From the NCBI GenBank assembly GCA_964619885.1, contig CAZUGA010000021.1:1-64000 (forward strand): a stretch of 64,000 bases of DNA. Direction: 5' to 3'. Below are positions 1 through 8,115 of the stretch, piece by piece. The notes below the pieces were generated by a model. The model was not told where the DNA came from. It did no database searches and was given only the letters and a program-made list of their open reading frames with translations. The DNA is from CAZUGA01 sp964619885. Its GTDB lineage: Bacteria > Pseudomonadota > Gammaproteobacteria > Methylococcales > UBA1147. Within the stretch, counting starts at the first letter, position 1; each line of letters opens with the position of its first letter. The position numbers and the translations under genes were made by a program.

Positions 1-171
1 TACATCAATCAGATCAACCATAATAAAATCTAGGTGGTTGCGCTGGACGCTTACCTTCCTTCTAATTTTTCGAGGATTACATAACTTATTGTTTTTATGT
101 AAAAAAAATTGATTGTCTATGGCATGCTTTCTGCCCATTCATATTTGAATGATATGGACGGGAGTGGAGTA

Positions 172-495
172 GTGAAAAATATACATGTTGTGGAGTGGGC
201 AAGTGAGAATGGGTTAGAGGTGGTGATCATTATATACGGGTCGTTTGATGTAAGGCGGCAATTCGAATTCAGTGAAGCGTTTAGACTGATCCCCGAGAAG
301 GCCGATCGAATTATCGTCGATCTGGAGAAGACGACCTACATCGATTATGCCGCTGTAGGAATGTTGTTAGGGCTTAGGACCTATTCGATCATAAATGGAA
401 TAGAGCTGAGACTAAGGAATTGCAATAATGTGGTTCGGCCGCTGATACAAAGAGACTGCATTGATACGGTTTTCAATTTTGATGAATACGATTGA
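172..495 (+). CDS. STAS-domain protein (anti-sigma-factor-antagonist type)
   Basis: The 107-residue product reads as a lone STAS domain: alternating strands and helices with the core 'IIVDLEKTTYIDYAAVGMLL' near residues 50-70. STAS proteins usually act as switches that bind an anti-sigma factor or a partner kinase. I chose GTG at 172 because GGAG at 161-164 lies seven bases upstream; the frame is open to a TTG at 109, but that start has no ribosome binding site. In the usual motif the Asp is followed by Ser, the phosphorylated residue; here it reads D-Y-A-A, so the standard Ser switch seems absent. The PilZ gene follows on the same strand. The partner is unknown. Confidence 0.7.
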   Translation: MKNIHVVEWASENGLEVVIIIYGSFDVRRQFEFSEAFRLIPEKADRIIVDLEKTTYIDYAAVGMLLGLRTYSIINGIELRLRNCNNVVRPLIQRDCIDTVFNFDEYD

Positions 496-648
496 TCTAT
501 GAGTACAAATAACAGCGGGAGAACCAGCCATGCCTATATGGATTGACCGATTTGGATGTGCCGCCAAGATGGCCCCAACAAAAATAGAACTCATCTATAC
601 TTATTGGGATACTGTGATAGACAGGGCTTATCGGTTGGTATGGTACCC

Positions 649-984
649 ATGCAAGAACGAAGAAAATATGCGAGAAAACGAACTTCTAAATTACTGGAGG
701 TCGTCGACGTCAATACAAATGAACTGCTAGGTAGCGTTGTTGATATTTCGCTTGGTGGTGTGATGCTAATATGTAACCGTGAAATTGAAGATAATGCAGT
801 GTTTCAGGTGGCTTTGACTATTCCCAAAGACTACGACGGAGCGAGTCAAATCGAGTTTGGTGCCGAAGTGCTCTGGGCAGAGATAAGCGGCCATGCCAAC
901 CAATTTTGGGTGGGCATGCATATCATCGATATTTCATCTGAAGCCGAGTCTCAGTATGAAGCCTTCGTCGAAAATTATCTGTAA
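649..984 (+). CDS. PilZ-domain protein (putative c-di-GMP receptor)
   Basis: The 111-residue protein is a single PilZ domain. It starts with the RxxxR-type arm 'ERRKYARKR' at residues 3-11 and has the second motif 'DISLGG' near residue 36, the two elements that wrap cyclic di-GMP in this family, so ligand binding is likely. The effector function is not shown. ATG at 649 puts the arginine motif at the very N-terminus, as in most stand-alone PilZ proteins; ATG at 640 is possible and adds three residues. An open frame further upstream shows no PilZ-like sequence. It lies 150 bases after the STAS gene and may be cotranscribed with it. Confidence 0.8.
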   Translation: MQERRKYARKRTSKLLEVVDVNTNELLGSVVDISLGGVMLICNREIEDNAVFQVALTIPKDYDGASQIEFGAEVLWAEISGHANQFWVGMHIIDISSEAESQYEAFVENYL

Positions 985-1070
985 ATAACTTACCGCCTGA
1001 CCTGGAAAGTGTTTTTATCTCGAAGCCGTCGTATCATCGCTATCGGCGCAGATAAATAGTTCACGTAGTC

Positions 1071-1356
1071 TCCCACGCCAATCAGGCTATGGAAAAGGTT
1101 TGTCTAACCAATTGGCGAATAAATTAATGGCTATGCCTTTTCAATGATTTCCGACGCCAGTTAGTGCGGTGAAATCTATTTTAAGCAGCATCAGGGTGAC
1201 CATTAACCAGATCAATGCGGCACTTGGTAGATTCACTTTGGCCAATTCGATGCGGCTCAATAATTCAAATTTCAGCGGTAACTCATGTCCAAGAGCGATA
1301 CCAGAGATAATGCAGCAAAAAAACCACAAGCTCAGGTATCGTTGAAACAAATTCAT
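1071..1356 (-). pseudogene. Remnant of ACR3-type arsenite efflux gene (N-terminal part)
   Basis: Reading leftwards from ATG at 1356, the first 71 codons match the start of ACR3 arsenite permeases: 'MNLFQRYLSLW', a first membrane helix, then 'VNLPSAALIWLMVTLMLLKI'. A TGA at 1143-1141 stands where the family has the Trp of an H-W-x-G-I motif. Past the stop the same frame continues 'KGIAINLFANW', as expected, followed by another stop and a frame change near 1083. After about 1071 no similarity can be followed, whereas intact proteins have about 350 residues. The gene once overlapped arsC by ATGA (1356-1353). It is a decayed pseudogene, not a functional transporter. Confidence 0.8.
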
Positions 1357-1792
1357 TTCAATGTAGATTTGAGTGATTCGAAAAAGGTTTTGGTGAGGAG
1401 ACGAATTTCGTCTCGAGTGATGCGGAAAAAATTCGTGATATCTTTTCAGAACCGGTGGCTCTGGCGGGGTCTTACAGCGGCCAATGAAATTTTTTAACAC
1501 CTTCGGGTAGCGTTGGGCAATGTTGGTCTGCGTGACCACAGGCCGTGATGACAATGTCCGCCCAATCCAGCAATTCTGACGTAAGTTCGTTGGATTCCTG
1601 GTTAGAGATGTCAATTCCCACTTCCTGCATTATTGCAATTGCTCTGGGATTTTTACCGTGAGCCTCTAGGCCAGCCGATCGGCATTCAAACTTATTGCCA
1701 GAGTAGGTTTTGCCGAAGCCTTCGGCCATTTGCGACCGACAGGAGTTACCCGTACACAAAAACAGGATATTTCGAATGTGTATATTGATCAA
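1353..1792 (-). pseudogene. arsC: Broken arsenate reductase gene (LMW-phosphatase family ArsC)
   Basis: The frame from about 1792 gives a clear thioredoxin-linked ArsC: the P-loop 'CTGNSCRSQMAEG' near residues 13-25, then 'GHADQHCP' and 'KKFHWPL'. A TAA at 1474-1472 interrupts it exactly where the family reads HWPL-x-DPA. The same frame goes on 'DPARATGSEK', and after a one-base loss near 1440-1446 the neighbouring frame reads 'FFRITRDEIRLLTKTFFESL' and stops at 1353. One nonsense codon and one frameshift therefore disable the gene, while all its segments remain readable, so the damage looks fairly recent. The start is a TTG and is uncertain. The reading depends on the sequence being error free. 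Confidence 0.85.
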
Positions 1793-1902
1793 CTATGCCA
1801 CATTAATGTTACAGGATTATCATGCAGGTACTGAATCTTCTGGGGTCGAGATATTTCGGCATTGGATAACCGGAATGAATTAGATTGGTATAGAGTCTAT
1901 TT

Positions 1903-1924
1903 GACAGGGCTTAATAACCCTGTC
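1903..1924 (-). terminator. Possible stem-loop terminator after the DUF1631 gene
   Basis: A perfect 7-bp stem (GACAGGG / CCCTGTC, 1903-1909 with 1918-1924) with an 8-base loop lies just past the stop of the minus-strand gene ending at 1929. No run of T follows in either direction, so intrinsic termination is only suggested. Confidence 0.35.
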
Positions 1925-1928
1925 TGTC

Positions 1929-4322
1929 TCAGGCTGATTCTTTGTTTAATAGCCCGTGTATAGACTTCAACGCTCGATCGACAAATGGCGTTTTTTCTTC
2001 ATCGATAATTTTAGCTTGTCCGGATTCCAATTCGTCGGCCAGGTTATATAAGGATTTTACGCCTATTTGCCGACCGCCTTCGTTAACGAACATATAATTT
2101 GATGTTGTCGTATTCACCCACGCCAATTTACCGCGCTGGCTGATGTCTTTTTCTTGGTCTATAAACTCAAACCAGGTACCAAATTCCAGTTTTCTAAGCG
2201 AATCGAGCAACGATTGACGCTCGGGTGAAGCGTTGGATGCGGCTTCTATTTCTCGCTCTTCGTCGGCCAATGTCTCGCGCCATTCTTCGGGGACGATTTC
2301 TTTCAGTTTTCCCAATCGTTTTTCTACTGATTCGACGGTTTCCACCGCGGCCAATGGATCCGGTTCCGTTTCGGGTTGGGCCGATACGCTGGGCGCTGCG
2401 GCTTTCGGCTCAGCTAATGCGGCTTTGTGGCATGCTTCCAGCTCTTTGAGTATGATATTTTCTTTCAGGTCCGGGTCGCCCGCCAAATCCAAGCCCGCGC
2501 GGACTGCGTCCACTATTTTGGGTAATTTCAAACGTAGCAATTGTCGGTCGTCCTCGGTTTTCTTGCGTTCTACGCTCCAGATCAAGTCATCTGTGGTTTC
2601 TAGAGAGGATATCCATTCCGGACTGTTTGCTCCAGATCGCAATAATGTGATGACCAAATAATTTGCCCATGGCCCCATCAATAGCGATTCGACCACTTTG
2701 GGTATGCCGTGGTCTACCATCCTATTGACGACTTCGTGCGAGACCGTTCGGCGTGCGGTTTGTAATTTTTCTCGGCCTTTGGCTGCTTGAACCGAGCGTT
2801 TTTCCGTCATCATGGTTCGGCGATTAAAAGACGTCATGAAGGCGGTAAATTCTTCCAGTAATTCAGTGAATATTTCCGTGTTGTCGTCGAATTCCTCTAG
2901 AATTTTATTCACGATTTCGCGCATTTTCGCGATGATGCCCAAACTGGCTCCATCTCCGCTGTCACACAAACTGCCGGCGCGACTTAGTGCGTTTAGTAAA
3001 CGCCTAGCCGGGTGTTGGTTGCGAACGAAAAACTTTTTATCAAGAACGGCTATTTTTAGGAACGGTGTATGCAAATGACTAAGAAGTGCTTTTACCGCAT
3101 CCGGTAAATGTTCATCATCCAAGATAACTTCGAAGATCATGCCAACTAGATCGATAATATCGGCGTCCGCACTCTCGACCTGTTGCCGACCCATTATTTC
3201 GCTCAATTTTCCTATCTGTTCCGAAAATACGTCCTTGATACTACTTATCGATTGGTCGATCGGAGCTTGTACTACATAGGGTACGCTGGTTTGCTGTAAC
3301 CGGTTCAGTTCCAGCACCAAGTCGGTCAAATTGGTAGTTGTGGTCGACGGGTTGCTTTGCACACCTATCGCGCCCGGTCGTACCTGGCCGCCTTGTACGG
3401 GCTGGCCATGGCGTCGTCTGGAAAGAATTTCGCTGATGCCTTGAAACAACGCCTGTTTGAGTTCTTCTTCTTCGTGGTTGATCGTGCTTTGCGTGCTGTA
3501 ACCGGTCAAATCCGCTTCGTATTGCGGATCCGTCATCTGATCTGCGTGACCTTGTGGCACGGGCTCCGGTGATGCTGCGTTTTGATCCACTCCAGGAGGT
3601 GTTCGGGCCGTCTGAGGATTCGAGTAACCCTGGGCAGCTCCCAAACTCAGGTTGGCCAATACGCCCGATCTGATAAGACTGGCATTGAATTCGTTATAGG
3701 GCCCTCCGGCATTTTGGATGACGTACTTATTGAAACTATTTAATAGGCAAACCATCGTTTCAACATTCATCTCTATCGATCTCATTGCGGTCAAGAACGC
3801 ATCGCAAAGGTGTTTCGGACCGGTGGGGAGAGCCGCGCTGTGTTCCCCCAATTTGGTTCCGCCGTTTATTACCGCCAGACGCTGGTTGAGGGCATACAAT
3901 TCCTCTGAAAATCGGTCCAGACCATTGGTGGATATGTTGGTTACAATGACGGTGATCTCAAAATCGTCTTTGTCGACCAGAGATAATTTATCCAATTTCT
4001 TGTTATTTTGTGCAGGTTTGTTCGGTTCTATTTTCCCTTGGTCGAACTTGATAAAACCTTCGGCGACTTCTCGAAAAAAATCTTGTTCGATAGTCAGCCG
4101 CCGTAGTTGAATCTCTTGAATAACCTCAAAGGTTTGATTGCGCGCTGCATCACTATCGCTACGGTCGGCAAATTTGATCAGAATTTCATCGACATCGTCC
4201 AACATTTGCTTGAACAGTGCGGCGAAACTTTTTGCGGTTCTTTCACGGCATCCCTGCATTAAATCACGAAAACGCGGAAGCGTGCCTCTGTGTGACGTTC
4301 GTCTTGTTGTTTCTTCGCTCAT
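1929..4322 (-). CDS. DUF1631 family protein
   Basis: This 797-residue protein has the layout of DUF1631 proteins, which are large and of unknown function. The N-terminal segment 'RDLMQGCRERTAKSFAALF' and the following 'MLDDVDEILIKFADRS' are typical. Next come mostly helical regions, a Pro/Gln-rich linker at about residues 235-275, and a C-terminal segment near 695-750 with 'GTWFEFIDQEKDISQRGKLA', which looks like a small beta barrel of the kind often compared with PilZ. No signal peptide or membrane helix is seen, so it is probably cytoplasmic. ATG at 4322 is the family-like start. It is divergent from the formate dehydrogenase operon. No catalytic motif could be identified. Confidence 0.85.
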   Translation of the reverse strand: MSEETTRRTSHRGTLPRFRDLMQGCRERTAKSFAALFKQMLDDVDEILIKFADRSDSDAARNQTFEVIQEIQLRRLTIEQDFFREVAEGFIKFDQGKIEPNKPAQNNKKLDKLSLVDKDDFEITVIVTNISTNGLDRFSEELYALNQRLAVINGGTKLGEHSAALPTGPKHLCDAFLTAMRSIEMNVETMVCLLNSFNKYVIQNAGGPYNEFNASLIRSGVLANLSLGAAQGYSNPQTARTPPGVDQNAASPEPVPQGHADQMTDPQYEADLTGYSTQSTINHEEEELKQALFQGISEILSRRRHGQPVQGGQVRPGAIGVQSNPSTTTTNLTDLVLELNRLQQTSVPYVVQAPIDQSISSIKDVFSEQIGKLSEIMGRQQVESADADIIDLVGMIFEVILDDEHLPDAVKALLSHLHTPFLKIAVLDKKFFVRNQHPARRLLNALSRAGSLCDSGDGASLGIIAKMREIVNKILEEFDDNTEIFTELLEEFTAFMTSFNRRTMMTEKRSVQAAKGREKLQTARRTVSHEVVNRMVDHGIPKVVESLLMGPWANYLVITLLRSGANSPEWISSLETTDDLIWSVERKKTEDDRQLLRLKLPKIVDAVRAGLDLAGDPDLKENIILKELEACHKAALAEPKAAAPSVSAQPETEPDPLAAVETVESVEKRLGKLKEIVPEEWRETLADEEREIEAASNASPERQSLLDSLRKLEFGTWFEFIDQEKDISQRGKLAWVNTTTSNYMFVNEGGRQIGVKSLYNLADELESGQAKIIDEEKTPFVDRALKSIHGLLNKESA

Positions 4323-4507
4323 CTTGGATTTTTGAAGCTAGGTACGGCTGACCATTGTCCGCGTATATTCTTTTAGCAAGTTTATTCGTCCATATTAAGT
4401 CTATATAGTATATACGTAAACCAGGATTTCCGCAGAGGCAGGCCGGTATTTTTACACTTGTTTAGATTTCTAAATATTGTTTGCACACTTGTGATGGCTA
4501 CTCCCGT

Positions 4508-4984
4508 ATGAAAACACAGCGCCGTCTTGTACGTGACAAGTTTCCGAATACGGCAACGGTCTTTCTGCGAAAACTTGAATACACTGGTCGATGGGCATTG
4601 GATCGCTGGGTTCTAGAAAATGTGGCGTTGATCGAACCTACTGCCGAACATCCGCGGCAAAGCGACAGAGAAACTGAATCGCTTTATGTTTGGTCAGGAT
4701 TGGATCTAGTCGTCGAATCGAATCGGTGTGAAGGCTATTACCAAAACCTGTTATCCGAACAGCACAAGCTGTTCGTGATCTGCAGAATGGATGAGCGTAG
4801 AATATTACAACCCTTATTGATCAGTTTGGACTGCGACGAAGCGGCGGTTCACATGGAAGCAGATGATACTGTTTTCCCGCACCCACTGCCGGAATCCGTT
4901 ATTGGCTGGTTGGAAAAGTTTGTGCTTGAATATTATCGTCCCGAGCCACGCCAAAAGCGCAAACGCGAAGACTGGAAAGATTAG
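4508..4984 (+). CDS. DUF3305 family protein, formate dehydrogenase accessory
   Basis: This 158-residue protein carries the DUF3305 signature: a first strand followed by 'GRWALDRWVLENVAL' near residues 27-41, then 'LYVWSGLDLVV'. It is acidic and has no signal sequence. DUF3305 genes are known from the heads of formate dehydrogenase operons next to DUF3306, as here. Their role is undefined, and maturation of the enzyme is a reasonable inference. ATG at 4508 is preferred to a TTG at 4481; neither has a strong ribosome binding site. The DUF3306 gene begins eight bases after the stop, so the two are surely cotranscribed. Confidence 0.8.
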   Translation: MKTQRRLVRDKFPNTATVFLRKLEYTGRWALDRWVLENVALIEPTAEHPRQSDRETESLYVWSGLDLVVESNRCEGYYQNLLSEQHKLFVICRMDERRILQPLLISLDCDEAAVHMEADDTVFPHPLPESVIGWLEKFVLEYYRPEPRQKRKREDWKD

Positions 4985-4992
4985 GAAAACCT

Positions 4993-5478
4993 GTGATAGA
5001 AAAACCTAACAAGTCCAAACCTACTAATACAAATGGCGAGTTTCTGCGTCGTTGGTCGCAGCGGAAATCGAAAAATCGTGTTGTGAGAAATTCGAGTGAC
5101 GAACAACAGATTGGAAGTTGTGATGACATCTCAGATAGTATTGGTGATAAAGTTTTGCCGGCGCAACACTGTTCGGACGCGAGGGCTGATGGACAGCAGA
5201 CGTTCGTAGATACGTTAAGTTCCCTAGCATTGAGACAGCTTTTTCGGAAGCCCGAGGTTTCTGCTTTGGATGGGTTAAACGAATACGACGACGATTTTAG
5301 CTATTTTGTTCCGCGTGGTGACCTTATCACCCAAGAAATGAAGACTAAATTAGACGCATTGTCGAATCAGCTTCTAGATCATGACAAGATGTCAGAAGAT
5401 AATGATTCGATTGCGAATTCTGAATGCTGTGATAGCTATGAGTCGCAGGAGGATGCGGAGTCCAACGGTGAGTCCTAA
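4993..5478 (+). CDS. DUF3306 family protein, formate dehydrogenase accessory
   Basis: The 161-residue hydrophilic protein starts with the Arg/Lys-rich segment 'FLRRWSQRK' and has the family core 'LRQLFRKPEVSALDGLNEYD' near residues 81-100, which is diagnostic of DUF3306. The rest is acidic and of low complexity, probably disordered. It starts at GTG 4993 with AGGAAA just upstream. Its 3' end overlaps the start chosen for the ferredoxin-like gene. The function is unknown; the fixed partnership with formate dehydrogenase genes in proteobacteria suggests an assembly role in the cytoplasm. Confidence 0.8.
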   Translation: MIEKPNKSKPTNTNGEFLRRWSQRKSKNRVVRNSSDEQQIGSCDDISDSIGDKVLPAQHCSDARADGQQTFVDTLSSLALRQLFRKPEVSALDGLNEYDDDFSYFVPRGDLITQEMKTKLDALSNQLLDHDKMSEDNDSIANSECCDSYESQEDAESNGES

Positions 5479-7159
5479 CCGTAAAAACAAGATCTCTTCC
5501 CCGGCGACTGTTGATATGGCGATGCCATTTCAAGCTGCGCAGGTTGCCTACAATCAGTATCCGGTCCAACCTGCTGCGTCGGTAGGCTACAGATCGGAAG
5601 GCGCCTTGTTGATTCTTGCTGATTCGGCGCAACTCGAGGTGATTGTATTTGACTTACCGAGCACTCTGTCGTGTTTCGCACTGGTGACGGATTGTTGTTC
5701 AGCGACTCTTGCGCAAAGTTTGGTCCAACGGGGTATTACGTTTCTGAATCAAATCTCGGATATTAAAATTGATGGCCATTTGGGTGAATTTCATGTCTTC
5801 GCAACCAATCATGGCGTGGAAATTTCAGCCAATCAGGAATTGGGACTTCAAGACAAAGGATTCGACCTGATTCTAAATCTGATCCGGGATTTGACAAGGA
5901 TGCCTACCATCCCACCGGTCGGATGTCTGATGCCTGAATTAGATCCGACAAATATATCCACGGCAGTGGCTCAGCTTCCCGATTGGGTTGGAGAATTCGA
6001 GAAGCCAAAGTATTTTGAATTGAATAGAGAGATTTGTGCGCATTCTGCAGTATCTATTACCGGGTGCAGCAATTGTATAAGTGCCTGCGCGACCGGTGCG
6101 ATAAGTTCTGTAGATAATCAGATAAGAATAGATCCCTATTTGTGCCAGGGATGTGGGGATTGCACAACAGTGTGTCCGTCGGGTGCGGTACGTTTTGCCT
6201 ATCCATGTCCGGAGGATACGTTAAATCGATTAAGGCAAATGTTAAGCGTCTATGCCTCAGCTGGCGGAAAAGTGCCGGTCATTTTGTTTCACGATGGTGC
6301 GGAGGGTCGTCGGTGGTTAGCCGAAAATGCCGGTTTGCTGCCGATTAATATACTCTGCTACGAAGTTGAGAGTTTGGGCTCGGTCGGTATTGAAATTTGG
6401 CTGGCGGCGTTGGCCTACGGCGCCGCTGGCGTATTGTTCCTGGCGGCCGGTGATATTACGCATGAATCGTTGGATTCAATTGATCACCAATTAAATATAG
6501 CGGCTGAAATTCTCAATGGAATGGAAAAGTTGCGTTCGACGCTCAAGCTTGTCAGGACAGTGGATGATATTGTCAACAATACTCAAATTAGGTCACGTGG
6601 TGCACCTAAAGCTTCGGCTAAATTTGCTGGGTTGAACGATAAGCGAACGGTAGTTCGTTTGGCCATCGATTTTTTACTGGAATCCTATCGGCCGATTGAG
6701 CCCGACAAAAATTTACCCGTTGGCGCACCTTTCGGCGAAATTGTTGTCAATACTGATCGTTGTACATTATGCATGTCTTGCGTTTCGGTATGCCCCGAAC
6801 GGGCATTAGCCGATGACCCAAACGAACCCAAGTTAGGATTCATAGAATCGAATTGCGTTCAATGTGGTATTTGTGGAACCGCGTGTCCTGAAGATGCAAT
6901 AACGCTGAATCCGCGTTATTTGTACGATAGCGTCAGCGCTCGTAAAAAGCGAACGCTTTACCAGGAAACCCCGTTTTGCTGCATAGAATGCGGTAAGCCT
7001 TTTGCGACTCAAAAAATGATCAAGGTTATATCCGAAAAACTGGCCGCGCACCCGATGTTTCAGGATGAAGACAATCGTCGTTTAAAGATGTGTGAAGATT
7101 GTCGGGTGAAAAATCAATTCAATCAACCTGCCGGTGGGTCGGTCAGATTGAAACCATGA
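5468..7159 (+). CDS. 4Fe-4S ferredoxin-like protein of formate dehydrogenase operons
   Basis: The 563-residue cytoplasmic protein has four cysteine sets for [4Fe-4S] clusters: one at residues 190-207 ('CSNCISAC' with an extra Cys ten residues earlier), then CxxCxxCxxxCP at 226-236 ('CQGCGDCTTVCP'), 432-442 ('CTLCMSCVSVCP') and 463-473 ('CVQCGICGTACP'). Two CxxC pairs at 505-508 and 542-545 could bind zinc. GTG at 5468 is chosen because GGAG lies seven bases upstream; it overlaps the previous gene by 11 bases. An ATG at 5453 is too close to AGGAGG. Proteins like this accompany DUF3305/3306 and are thought to help electron supply or cofactor insertion for the dehydrogenase. That role is inferred. 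Confidence 0.85.
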   Translation: MSPNRKNKISSPATVDMAMPFQAAQVAYNQYPVQPAASVGYRSEGALLILADSAQLEVIVFDLPSTLSCFALVTDCCSATLAQSLVQRGITFLNQISDIKIDGHLGEFHVFATNHGVEISANQELGLQDKGFDLILNLIRDLTRMPTIPPVGCLMPELDPTNISTAVAQLPDWVGEFEKPKYFELNREICAHSAVSITGCSNCISACATGAISSVDNQIRIDPYLCQGCGDCTTVCPSGAVRFAYPCPEDTLNRLRQMLSVYASAGGKVPVILFHDGAEGRRWLAENAGLLPINILCYEVESLGSVGIEIWLAALAYGAAGVLFLAAGDITHESLDSIDHQLNIAAEILNGMEKLRSTLKLVRTVDDIVNNTQIRSRGAPKASAKFAGLNDKRTVVRLAIDFLLESYRPIEPDKNLPVGAPFGEIVVNTDRCTLCMSCVSVCPERALADDPNEPKLGFIESNCVQCGICGTACPEDAITLNPRYLYDSVSARKKRTLYQETPFCCIECGKPFATQKMIKVISEKLAAHPMFQDEDNRRLKMCEDCRVKNQFNQPAGGSVRLKP

Positions 7160-7749
7160 CAGAAAGCAAATTGCCGATCGATCAGCAATGGCGTGTTGAT
7201 ACGTACAGATTATTGGCGAATTTACTCGCAAAACCGCCGTCAAAGAATTTGTTATCGCAGTTGTGTGGATTAACCCTGGATCAATGTGATGGGATGACCG
7301 AACCATTGCCCGCCGTTTGGGCCGCATTGTCTGATTCAGCGCGCCAATCATCCGTCGAAACATTAAAGGATGAATACAATCTTTTGTTTGTAGGAATGAC
7401 TCGAGGCGAAGTATTACCTTATGCTTCTTGGTATTTGACCGGATTTTTGATGGAGAAACCGTTGGCGGCGTTACGTGATGATTTGCGTCGTTTAGGCATT
7501 GAACGGCAACCGGATTCCTGTGAGCCAGAAGATCATGCCGCAGCCTTGCTTGAAGTTATGAGTATTTTGATAGAAACAGGCGGTGATAGTCAGCGAACCT
7601 TTTTTGAATTACACATCAATCCGTGGATGAATAAGCTTTTTGTTGATTTGGGCAAAGCAGATTCGGCCATATTTTATCGGTCAGTTGCACAATTAGGGTG
7701 CGATTTTCTGCGCGGAGAGCAAACATCATTGTTGGAATTGGTGCAATAA
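7156..7749 (+). CDS. TorD/DmsD family chaperone for the formate dehydrogenase
   Basis: This 197-residue, all-helical protein belongs to the TorD family of molybdoenzyme chaperones. The segment 'LKDEYNLLFVGMTRGEVLPY' near residues 71-90 and 'DHAAALLEVMSIL' are typical. Such proteins bind the Tat signal peptide of the catalytic subunit and hold it in the cytoplasm until the molybdenum cofactor is in place. ATG at 7156 forms an ATGA overlap with the stop of the upstream gene, so translation is coupled; longer starts inside that gene are unlikely. Its natural client is the Tat-exported FdhA encoded 370 bases downstream. Confidence 0.85.
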   Translation: MTESKLPIDQQWRVDTYRLLANLLAKPPSKNLLSQLCGLTLDQCDGMTEPLPAVWAALSDSARQSSVETLKDEYNLLFVGMTRGEVLPYASWYLTGFLMEKPLAALRDDLRRLGIERQPDSCEPEDHAAALLEVMSILIETGGDSQRTFFELHINPWMNKLFVDLGKADSAIFYRSVAQLGCDFLRGEQTSLLELVQ

Positions 7750-7857
7750 GCCCTGCTCAGTTTTTATCGGTTGTAATCCCCGCTAAGAATAAGATAAAGT
7801 TTAGCCAAATACGCCGATTTTTTTGCGTAAACAGGTATCTATACGAGGAGCAAGACG

Positions 7858-8067
7858 GTGAAAAAATCAATGATTAAAGGTCTAGACCGAAGACGATTTA
7901 TCAAGCAGATGGCGACCGCGATTCCCAGTGCGATCGCGATTTCTAACGTCGTGCGAGCTGACCCGAATATTACCGAGAATGAATCGACCAATTCAGAAGC
8001 GAAAAAGGGTCAGGGTTATAGGGAAAGCGACCATATCAAAAAATACTATGACAAGGCTCGATTCTAA
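7858..8067 (+). CDS. Small Tat-signal protein of formate dehydrogenase operons
   Basis: This 69-residue protein has a twin-arginine signal 'DRRRFIKQMA' at residues 10-19, a short hydrophobic stretch ending near 'VVRADP', and a conserved C-terminal motif 'GYRESDHIKKYYDKARF'. It matches the small 'formate dehydrogenase region TAT target' family. A GTG start at 7858 is supported by GAGGAG eight to nine bases upstream. It lies directly before the catalytic subunit. Its function is not known; a periplasmic structural or assembly role is a guess. A 108-base gap before it, the largest inside the operon, may hold a second promoter. Confidence 0.85.
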   Translation: MKKSMIKGLDRRRFIKQMATAIPSAIAISNVVRADPNITENESTNSEAKKGQGYRESDHIKKYYDKARF

Positions 8068-8115
8068 TGTCAGTCGTCGCGGTTCGATAAATTATTTGGC
8101 TTAGAAGGCATATCC

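Noticed and set aside
1..21. Possible start of a minus-strand gene at the window edge
   Set aside because: Only seven codons (MVDLIDV) are visible from an ATG at 21; too little to support a gene.
2225..4110. Several open frames on the plus strand opposite the DUF1631 gene
   Set aside because: They mirror the coding frame of the minus-strand gene and show no independent family features.
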